NCBI GenBank assembly: GCA_910579505.1
Contig: CAJTTZ010000008.1
Coordinates: 1-64,000, forward strand
Origin: an uncultured Lachnospiraceae bacterium
Lineage (GTDB): Bacteria; Bacillota; Clostridia; Lachnospirales; Lachnospiraceae
Direction of reading: 5' to 3'
DNA: 64,000 nt
Shown here: one piece after another, positions 44,777-52,197 of the stretch
Layout: each line of letters opens with the position of its first letter
Position numbering within the stretch: position 1 is the first letter of the stretch
The notes under the pieces: model-generated
What the model was told of the DNA's origin: nothing
The model's database searches: none
Seen by the model: the letters and a program-made list of their open reading frames with translations, nothing else
Translations under genes and position numbers: made by a program

Positions 44777-46750
44777 TTATGATGCGGTAAAACCAATGGC
44801 TCCTGAAATCTGGCAGGCATTCTGTACGCTAAGCGCATACTCTGACTGCGCAATCGCCTTCTCAATATCCCCATACACAATCGTCTGCATTTCCGCTCTG
44901 GTATAGGCTTTCTTTTTCTGTGCCAGTACGCGCTCAGCGGTATATACCACCGCTGTTTCGAGAAGGCTTCTCGCTTCACGCCCATTGCCAAAATTATCGT
45001 CCTTCATCCGCTTCTGAAAATAGGAGCGCAGCATTTCCCTGATATCTTCATCCAGACAATACTGATTATTTTCTGCTATTCTGAAAAGGATCTGGACCAT
45101 CTCATCAGGACTGTACGAATCAAAATAAATTGTAGAAGTAATGCGGCTTTTAATTCCAGGGTTGGCGTCCAGAAAATCTTTCATCTTATTATTTTTCTCA
45201 TTTACTTTCTTCCCCCCATAGCCTGCAAATATGATTAATTTGTCAGTGGAATGGTTTTCCAGTTCAATGATTAACTGTGCGATAGCTTCTTTTGCAAAAG
45301 AGTCATTATCCCCGTGGTCGCCTACCAGAGAATACGCTTCATCAATGACAATAATATCGTTATCCTCAAACAGGGCCTTCGTCTTTGGCGCAGAATGGCC
45401 GACATACATACCTTTCAGCTCAGCTCCGTTTACACAGGCAAACCGGTTATCCGGCAGCAGGTGTTCTTCCACCATAATCTGTCCCATCAGCTGTGCCACT
45501 GTTGTTTTTGCAGTTCCCGGCGCTCCAAGCATAACGTGGACATTGTGATAGCAGCTCCCTGAAATCCCCATTCTTTCCCTGATCCGATTATATTTCATAA
45601 CATTCACTACATTAAGTACCTGTCTTTTGACGTCTTCCAGGCCGACCAGTTCCTGCATCATCCTTTCCGCTGCTGTTCTCTGTTTCTTTCTCCTTCTATC
45701 GGGGTGCGAACGATAGGTTCTGCAAAAGCGGTCTATGAAGTCGAAATCCCTGTTTTCAATCGGACGCTCGTTTGCGGATTTCCAGTCTTTCACCGCATAT
45801 TTTACGATATTTTCAATCAGCTCACACTTATTTTCCTCATCCATTGCAACAACGATGTTTACCAGCCGCTCATAGGAAAGCCCCTTTTTCACAGATATAC
45901 ATTTCGCGGCAAAATTGCCCTGAAACAGCAGTTTATAATACTTCTTTTCCATATCATTTTTTAAATATACAGATACTTCATCCGCCGACAAACTCAGGAC
46001 AAGGAAATTCCATTTTGCCCGTGATGAGTCTACGATACAATCCTCGTAGTCGTCACAGTCTTCATTACCGTCTTCACCAGGATTGCAGCCGTAATCCTGC
46101 ATCATATGATTTATACGCAGAATATATACTTTGTCATTCCCCCTGAAGTGCTTCAGGCCAAGCTCGATACCGTGTTTATCAGCAAAAACATCACCAGACC
46201 CACCGCCGAAGCCAAACAACCCATATTCTGTGGAAACAATACAGACAGAATTGTGTGTACATTTCATCCAATACGGTGTATGAAGCATGCCTTTCTGATT
46301 ACCCTGCATAAAAAAATTACTCGTTGCAAAGATGTCATAATTGTTTCCGTCAGACGAAAACCGTGACAACTCACGCTCCATGATGATCGGGACAGCGGCC
46401 GGGCTTTCATTCCACTCTGTGATTTTGGTCTGTGTCCCATCAGGGCATGCATCCTGCCCAGGGCCCCAGGCAATGCCATGTTTCCTGTTAAATCCTGCCG
46501 CAAGATAAGTTACCGCAAGATATCCCTGTTCTAAATTATTGGTAGTAATCAGGATATATTTTGGTTCATTTTCTTTCACAAGCAGCCTATCCAGCTCGGA
46601 GAACTGAACGGCGCCCATTTGCACATCTGCCTTTAAGCTTTTTAAGTCTAATTCCGAGGGAACACTCAGATAAGAAACATCTTCCGCAAATTCATTGTCG
46701 ATGACCGCATAATTGACATATGGCTTTAAAATTGACAGCTTTTTCCTCAT
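44777..46750 (-). CDS. CbbX/SpoVK-like AAA+ ATPase with novel N-terminal region
   Basis: A 657-residue protein. The C-terminal ~300 residues are an AAA+ domain of the CbbX/SpoVK group: LVGLEDVKRQV, Walker A as GAPGTAKT (410-417; the usual second Gly before Lys is Ala), Walker B IIVIDEAYSLVG (Asp470, Glu471), and a 'GNGREARSLLE' arginine-finger region. The N-terminal ~355 residues match no family I know; they contain an Asp/Glu-rich loop and 'GLFGFGGGSGDVFADKHGIELGLKHF', so could be a second sensor module. ATG 46750 is chosen because GGAGGAGG is just upstream. It lies 105 nt after the WYL gene in the island operon. CbbX relatives remodel target complexes; here the target could be a neighbour in the operon (inference). 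Confidence 0.8.
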   Translation of the reverse strand: MRKKLSILKPYVNYAVIDNEFAEDVSYLSVPSELDLKSLKADVQMGAVQFSELDRLLVKENEPKYILITTNNLEQGYLAVTYLAAGFNRKHGIAWGPGQDACPDGTQTKITEWNESPAAVPIIMERELSRFSSDGNNYDIFATSNFFMQGNQKGMLHTPYWMKCTHNSVCIVSTEYGLFGFGGGSGDVFADKHGIELGLKHFRGNDKVYILRINHMMQDYGCNPGEDGNEDCDDYEDCIVDSSRAKWNFLVLSLSADEVSVYLKNDMEKKYYKLLFQGNFAAKCISVKKGLSYERLVNIVVAMDEENKCELIENIVKYAVKDWKSANERPIENRDFDFIDRFCRTYRSHPDRRRKKQRTAAERMMQELVGLEDVKRQVLNVVNVMKYNRIRERMGISGSCYHNVHVMLGAPGTAKTTVAQLMGQIMVEEHLLPDNRFACVNGAELKGMYVGHSAPKTKALFEDNDIIVIDEAYSLVGDHGDNDSFAKEAIAQLIIELENHSTDKLIIFAGYGGKKVNEKNNKMKDFLDANPGIKSRITSTIYFDSYSPDEMVQILFRIAENNQYCLDEDIREMLRSYFQKRMKDDNFGNGREARSLLETAVVYTAERVLAQKKKAYTRAEMQTIVYGDIEKAIAQSEYALSVQNACQISGAIGFTAS

Positions 46751-46855
46751 AATAAAACCTCCTCCTGTAATATGCTGCACTGGTTCCTGTTTCCTTCTGT
46801 ACACATATTAGCAGGCGAAGGTACGCAATATTGCCCTGTTCTCTTCCCCTATGAT

Positions 46856-48013
46856 TTAACTGTAATACTCTATTCCGGCATATAGCCGTTTCTTTACCCT
46901 GTCACGGGATTCTTCGGGCGAAATAACCAGACAGTCGTTACAATACTGTGTTGCCCATAATTCCACGCCGCCGGGCGTAGATTCCAAAGACACCCTGAGC
47001 CACGTAATCCCCTTCTCTTCATAATATTTTCTGCTGTGTTTCAGATACTTTTCCACAAGTTCATCCGAAGCCTGCGAAACCTTCGCATTCTTCCCGAATA
47101 CATCCACAATCGTATTCATGATATAATTTTTCCCTGTATCCCTGCACAACAATACAATGGTTTCCTTTTTTCCGCCAAACATGACCGGGTGCTCGTATCG
47201 GTATCTAACCGGGTTGAAATTTTCTACCCGATGCGTATTCTCTATCTCCGTCTCTTCGATATCCGTAATCCGGTCAATGCGCATGCTGACAATATTATGA
47301 TACTTTTCATGGTACGCCAGAAGATAATAGTAACCATTGCTCCACATCAGGTGAATGGGCTCTACCGCCTTGGGATATCCCGGGCGGGGCGTCAGCTTTT
47401 TATCCGTATTATAATAGCAATAAGTAATGTTCGCGCCGTTCCTGTTGTTGATGATACGGTTCAGCTCTTCGATATTCATAAGAAGCAGCGAATCCTCATC
47501 CCGCGCCTCTCCCGCCACATCAAAATATTTACTCTTCGGGAAAGATTTCGGTCTGAGCTTGACAAGTTTCCGCACAATATCAGTAATATCCTCTTCACTG
47601 AAATAGCTGTAAGTTTCTATGGCGTCTTTCAAGGTCAGCAGTTCCGCGGTTTTAAGGCTGTTTTCATAATAATAGTATTTCTTCGGCGCCTGTGAACCCT
47701 CCGCCGCATGATAAGTCCTGTACACCCCACCCTTTTTCATAAGGCAGGACACACAGTATCCATAACGATAAAGCAATTCATTATAATTAAGCCCTGCCGG
47801 AAAAATGCGTTCCGTCAGTTCCTCAAGGGTACGTTTTACCGTATCAAGACTTATAACCGTGCCCGTGGAAGAAAGGTATCCAAACTCCTCATTTACCTTA
47901 TCCCTGATCTCAGAAGCAGACATCGGATGTTCTTCATCCGAATAGCCGGAGAGTATCTGCAAAATATAAAACAGGTTCAGCCGCGAGCTCTCGGGTTTCT
48001 TGCTTTTTGCCAT
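46856..48013 (-). CDS. WYL-domain transcriptional regulator
   Basis: A 385-residue regulator. The N-terminal region (about 10-80) looks like a winged helix (NLFYILQILSGYSDEEHPMSASEIRDKV). The WYL domain (about 205-300) keeps the WYL-type pattern 'VEPIHLMWSNGYYYLLAY ... MRIDRITDIEE', a ligand-sensing fold thought to bind nucleotide-like molecules; a C-terminal extension follows. Its ATG overlaps the stop of the upstream membrane gene (TAATG), so it is translationally coupled. WYL regulators are frequent controllers of defence islands; this one is the fifth of six genes. It may sense infection or a second messenger and adjust the operon (inference). Confidence 0.87.
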   Translation of the reverse strand: MAKSKKPESSRLNLFYILQILSGYSDEEHPMSASEIRDKVNEEFGYLSSTGTVISLDTVKRTLEELTERIFPAGLNYNELLYRYGYCVSCLMKKGGVYRTYHAAEGSQAPKKYYYYENSLKTAELLTLKDAIETYSYFSEEDITDIVRKLVKLRPKSFPKSKYFDVAGEARDEDSLLLMNIEELNRIINNRNGANITYCYYNTDKKLTPRPGYPKAVEPIHLMWSNGYYYLLAYHEKYHNIVSMRIDRITDIEETEIENTHRVENFNPVRYRYEHPVMFGGKKETIVLLCRDTGKNYIMNTIVDVFGKNAKVSQASDELVEKYLKHSRKYYEEKGITWLRVSLESTPGGVELWATQYCNDCLVISPEESRDRVKKRLYAGIEYYS

Positions 48014-49401
48014 TAATCTTCTCCCCACTGTTTCGTAAGATTCATTCTCTTTCGGATTTTGGCAACGACCGTTTTGTCTTTCCTCTTGTTTTCCGATGAT
48101 AATTCCTGATAAGGCCGTAAACATTTATGTATCCGCCAGACAGGATCTTTGTCGCGTCCATCCATGGGTTCACCATATGTCCAGTAATTCAGGTAATGAA
48201 ACCTGCACCACCTGATATGCTCCAGTTCGGCTAAGATGTCATCATCCAGTTCCGGGTTCTGCTTTAAGAGTCCGGCAAGAACATGTCCAAAATCAGCCGA
48301 AGAAATATTTGACCATTGCAGGAATCCGCCAAGTTTATTCCAGTCTGCCTCCCCATTGTATTTTTCGGCATACTCCAGATTTTGTCTTTTTGCCTCTTCC
48401 ACCAGTTTTTCCCGTCTGATATTCTCATCGGTATATATATCCGCGTCACGGCCAAATGGAATTAGATTTGTAAGCTGCAGGCTCTCGCCCACATCCCCTG
48501 CCATCTGCGAATAATAATAAATCCGCGCATTCCTGCCATTCACGGCGATAGCCTGCAGCAGCGCCGCAGAAACGCTCTCAGCTATTATCACCATATCAGC
48601 CTTCCGAACAACATCCCAGCTGTCAGAATCTTTTTCTGCATGGAATATGATCTCATCCTGGTTCATCAAAGGCATTTGCGGATGCTTGATCTGAAAGGAC
48701 TCGTTTCCGACCATATGATAGGTTATTTTCTGCCTGTTGGAGTAAAGGTTTGTCAACAGGCCATAGCTTAGTATACTTTCAGCCAGATGCCCGCCGCCCC
48801 ATATGACGACGGATGCCTTTTCCTTCTGCACTCTCCAAAGCGCGGCGTGTTCCCAGAGCAACCGGGAAACCGCCCCGTTTATATCAAAGAAATGCACTTC
48901 CTTTTTCTCTTTGACCAGACCGTAGTCGATCTCCCGCAAACCGATATAAACGGATCCGCCCCTTAATTTATCCTTATTTTCTTCGTAGAATTTGAGGGAT
49001 GCCGTATCCGAATCCAGCATGATAATATGGGACTTCGCGGTCTGCTTTATATTCCTTCCCGCATAAAAAACCCTGGTTTTATTATCAAATGTAATCCGTA
49101 TATCCGTATCCGTATAAACCGCTGCGCTATCGCCCAGACGGCTTTGCAGCCGCCACAGGATATTTCTCCCCGCCTTTTCAAATATGCGCAATATTGCAGT
49201 TGCAGTCGCAAGCGGCGCGGTCCACCTCGCTATCTCAATCCAGATATTATAGGAATCCAGAACAATACTCGTAAAATACAGTGAAAAACCCGCATAGAGA
49301 GAATCCGTAACCCGGTTCCCTTCTATTATGTACCCAACACTTCCCAACACAAACGGAACAAGGAAAAATGCCGGAGCCGCTTTTTTCCATATATTTTTCA
49401 T
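48013..49401 (-). CDS. channel-like membrane protein with Rossmann and C-terminal RyR domains
   Basis: A 462-residue protein. The N-terminal ~75 residues have two hydrophobic segments (about 8-26 and 58-75) separated by a pore-loop-like stretch, resembling a 2TM channel. Residues about 90-350 hold two Rossmann-like folds of the TrkA-N/RCK kind, with a nucleotide-binding GGGHLAES near 202. The C-terminus (about 385-450) is an RyR (ryanodine-receptor repeat) domain: EHIRWCRFHYLNYWTYGEPMDG ... LRPYQELSSENKRKD fits its pattern. ATG overlaps the stop of the nuclease-family gene by four bases. Probably a gated membrane effector whose opening is controlled by a ligand; the channel role is inference. 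Confidence 0.78.
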   Translation of the reverse strand: MKNIWKKAAPAFFLVPFVLGSVGYIIEGNRVTDSLYAGFSLYFTSIVLDSYNIWIEIARWTAPLATATAILRIFEKAGRNILWRLQSRLGDSAAVYTDTDIRITFDNKTRVFYAGRNIKQTAKSHIIMLDSDTASLKFYEENKDKLRGGSVYIGLREIDYGLVKEKKEVHFFDINGAVSRLLWEHAALWRVQKEKASVVIWGGGHLAESILSYGLLTNLYSNRQKITYHMVGNESFQIKHPQMPLMNQDEIIFHAEKDSDSWDVVRKADMVIIAESVSAALLQAIAVNGRNARIYYYSQMAGDVGESLQLTNLIPFGRDADIYTDENIRREKLVEEAKRQNLEYAEKYNGEADWNKLGGFLQWSNISSADFGHVLAGLLKQNPELDDDILAELEHIRWCRFHYLNYWTYGEPMDGRDKDPVWRIHKCLRPYQELSSENKRKDKTVVAKIRKRMNLTKQWGED

Positions 49402-50636
49402 TCCGTTTTCCCCATAAACTTATCCATCAAATCCCTGATACTGTCCCCTTCTTCATTCACCCAATAGGTAGTTCCTCTCAGTGTTCTGATCCGCTCAGGT
49501 ATCCCCTTCTTTTCTCTCCTCAAATTAATCACATCAACACCTGCTGACGATGAGCTTTCATATAAACCCACGATCTGGTTCGTTTTCTCATCCCTATATG
49601 GCTGCTGCTCTTCATCCAGAACCTGCAGATAGCAATCCAGCCTGTTATCCGCGACCGCAATCCTGGCATAATATATTTCACCGTCATATTTCATCGTAAA
49701 ACGCATGCCCTCTTTTACAGCGCCTTTGCGATAGAGTTCTGTAAATTTTATGATCTGGCGCTGTATCTGCGACTTCGGCGTCCTTCCATATTTTTCTTCG
49801 ACGGACAGATAAATTTCATCAAAAACATTTTGATAATGCTCGTAAACCATACACGCCGGTTCTTCACTTTGTGCGATGTTCTCTGTCTTTTCCACACTGG
49901 CAAAAACAGCATCCAGCACTTCCGCATAATCGTCGTATATTTTTTTGCATAAGTCGATATTCACAAGCGCCATCGGCGTATTGGAGTTGCGTATCGTTTC
50001 CCTTAAATTGGCGGCGTACTGCTCCAATAAATATTTCCCGTCTTCCGATATCTGCGGATGCTCCATGCATTTAGAGATGATGCCGTCATATAATTCCTGA
50101 TAGGAAATCTGGACATACATATCGGCATACGGCGTTTGTTTCTGATCAGCCGTAATGAAAAAATACAACGCCCTCTGCTTCGGCGATTTGTGGGCTTCCA
50201 CATAATGATAATAGTCCAAAGTCTGCCCCTGCGTAGACTTATTAAAGTTTTCATGGGCGTTGACCTTGTTCTCTATCACAATGATCAGTTCTTCGCTCTC
50301 CCCATATACGTCAATCGAACGCTTTTTCCCCTCATATGACGCATCCTTCTCCGTGCAGAATTTCACGGCGCCCAGATTCCAGTTATAAATATCCCGCAAG
50401 GTAAATCCGCATTCAGGCTGCCTGATCATATACATCACAAGAAGTCTCGTCAGTGGAAAATGCCCGAGCCTCATGGAAGAATGCGCGTCAAACAGCCAGC
50501 TCATAAAAGAACTATGCCAATGTTCCGTATGGGTCTGCCCTACAATGGTAAAAATATTCGTTTTTTCCTGCCTGTACTTTAAATCCTGGAAACGGGCGTC
50601 CGTGACCAACTTTTCTATGTCAAGATTCTTAATCAA
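49398..50636 (-). CDS. PD-(D/E)XK nuclease-family protein
   Basis: A 412-residue protein of the PDDEXK_4-type nuclease group. The core has Asp109 (RSIDVYGE), Glu122-x-Lys124 (VIENKVNA) and a following Gln/Tyr motif (QGQTLDYYHYVE), matching the D...ExK active site; 'HSSFMSWLFDAHS' near 41-53 is the typical N-terminal helix. The C-terminal ~150 residues are additional, possibly a DUF4357-related module. The start is TTG at 50636, with GGGAG 7 nt upstream and only 1 nt after the TIR gene's stop, so it is coupled. Predicted nucleic-acid cleavage; the target is unknown. Confidence 0.8.
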   Translation of the reverse strand: MIKNLDIEKLVTDARFQDLKYRQEKTNIFTIVGQTHTEHWHSSFMSWLFDAHSSMRLGHFPLTRLLVMYMIRQPECGFTLRDIYNWNLGAVKFCTEKDASYEGKKRSIDVYGESEELIIVIENKVNAHENFNKSTQGQTLDYYHYVEAHKSPKQRALYFFITADQKQTPYADMYVQISYQELYDGIISKCMEHPQISEDGKYLLEQYAANLRETIRNSNTPMALVNIDLCKKIYDDYAEVLDAVFASVEKTENIAQSEEPACMVYEHYQNVFDEIYLSVEEKYGRTPKSQIQRQIIKFTELYRKGAVKEGMRFTMKYDGEIYYARIAVADNRLDCYLQVLDEEQQPYRDEKTNQIVGLYESSSSAGVDVINLRREKKGIPERIRTLRGTTYWVNEEGDSIRDLMDKFMGKTE

Positions 50637-50637
50637 A

Positions 50638-52185
50638 TCAGCTCTCCCTCATAAATTTCATTTTCTCTTTTGGGGCGCTTACCGAACCGCCGTTTATCAG
50701 ATTCAGCAGTTTTGCCATGCTATCTGTATAGTCCTCAAGGAATATGTCATTCTCCATGATTCGTTTCTGCTTCAATTCCTCTTTTAACTTCTTTGCCCCC
50801 TGCGCGTTCGTGGCAAATTTGGGAGATTCTCCCTGTGTTTTACTTCCTTTCAATACCGTGCAGACGTTAGTGTTGAGATCGCACCTTATTCTGGCATTTT
50901 TATATATGTAGACATGCTCGCCTGACGGCTGGTTATCCGTTTCCGCCAGAGTTTCCGATTCCGGGACGGACGCCTCCCCATCTGTCCCGGCATTTGAAGA
51001 AATATCATCCGCAGAATTACCGCCATCCTCAGCCGGCACTAAATTTCTTCCTTTGATCTCCGCCGGCATACTCACAGAGCCGCCATTCAACAGATTAATC
51101 ATGGTTGCTATCTTATCGCAGTCATAGTCCTCAATGAATGTAAGTCCATTGAGTATCCCCTGCGATACAAGCCGGTCTTTCAATTTCTTAGCCGCCGGTG
51201 CAGATGTAGCGAACTTATCGGATTCCTTCGCCGCCACACTTCCTTTTAAAACTTTACAGTTCCTGGAGCTTCCATCCCACAGGATATGCGCATTGGCGCC
51301 TTTCTTCGTACTGTATGTCCACTCGCGCACCTGTCCCGGAGCCGAATCGGAAACCGGCAAAATCGGATGGACCGCAGGGGCAGGATGATATTCGGAATCA
51401 GTCTTTGCTTTCTGTCCGCCAAGGGGAATGGGAGCGGTAATACCATTCGCCGGCTCTGTTTCCTCCTTTAAATCCTGTTTTGTTTCAGGCAGAACATCAG
51501 AAAAAACACCTGGACATGCCTTTTTTAATGGTTCAACAATAAATTGCTCGTAGAACTCGTCTGTATCCGAATAATCACGCTTGTTCTGAGGCTGTAGAAT
51601 CGCCATGATATCTTTACAGTCACACGCACGCAGTTTAGGATTAAATTCAGGATCATAGTATGCTTCAATATTTTCATACTCCTTCTTTTTCTTCAGGAGA
51701 TTGAACTCATACTGAAATCTTTTTAACTCTTTTCCCCACGCCGGATTATCCGGCTCCGGAACACCCAGTCCCGTGCTATAGTCAGACTCATCTAACTTAT
51801 CCCAGTCTATCGGGAAATTGATCGCATAGATGCTTTTGCTGAGCTTGCTTTGAGGATTCATGGCATGCATCAGCTCAAGCAGTGTTGCATAGCTGGTTAC
51901 ATATCCCTCATCAAAGAAGCACAAAAAAGCTTTGCAGTTTTTGGAATCCATATTGCGTGTAAATTGCTCTATCCACACATTTGTTTCTGACGCAAAATTC
52001 TTATCAAAATATATTCTTAAATGATATTGCTGCTGAAGACGATAAACGATCTTAGTCAATACTTTTTTCCAGCTGCTCCCACGATAACTTATGAAAACGT
52101 ATTCTTCGCCGCTCTCACAGCTTGTAACCGTCAAATCCTTGTATTTTGGATTCATCATTCGTTCTTCATTTTCCCTTTGGTTCAT
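50638..52185 (-). CDS. TIR-domain protein with two DUF4357-like repeats
   Basis: A 515-residue soluble protein. Residues about 25-150 form a TIR domain: FISYR (31-35), 'LRIYFDKNF' and a glutamate, Glu104 in TLLELMHA, at the place of the NAD-cleaving Glu of active TIR enzymes. After a variable linker two copies of an ~85-residue repeat follow (about 285-370 and 425-510), each with 'V/CxVLKGS', 'ESxKFAT', 'AKKLKxxL' and 'GGSVSxPxE', similar to DUF4357, a domain often tied to restriction and other nucleic-acid-linked proteins. AGGAG lies 9 nt before the ATG and overlaps the end of the upstream gene. TIR here may degrade NAD or make a signalling nucleotide, and the repeats may bind nucleic acid (both inference). 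Confidence 0.85.
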   Translation of the reverse strand: MNQRENEERMMNPKYKDLTVTSCESGEEYVFISYRGSSWKKVLTKIVYRLQQQYHLRIYFDKNFASETNVWIEQFTRNMDSKNCKAFLCFFDEGYVTSYATLLELMHAMNPQSKLSKSIYAINFPIDWDKLDESDYSTGLGVPEPDNPAWGKELKRFQYEFNLLKKKKEYENIEAYYDPEFNPKLRACDCKDIMAILQPQNKRDYSDTDEFYEQFIVEPLKKACPGVFSDVLPETKQDLKEETEPANGITAPIPLGGQKAKTDSEYHPAPAVHPILPVSDSAPGQVREWTYSTKKGANAHILWDGSSRNCKVLKGSVAAKESDKFATSAPAAKKLKDRLVSQGILNGLTFIEDYDCDKIATMINLLNGGSVSMPAEIKGRNLVPAEDGGNSADDISSNAGTDGEASVPESETLAETDNQPSGEHVYIYKNARIRCDLNTNVCTVLKGSKTQGESPKFATNAQGAKKLKEELKQKRIMENDIFLEDYTDSMAKLLNLINGGSVSAPKEKMKFMRES

Positions 52186-52197
52186 TTCTATTTTCTC

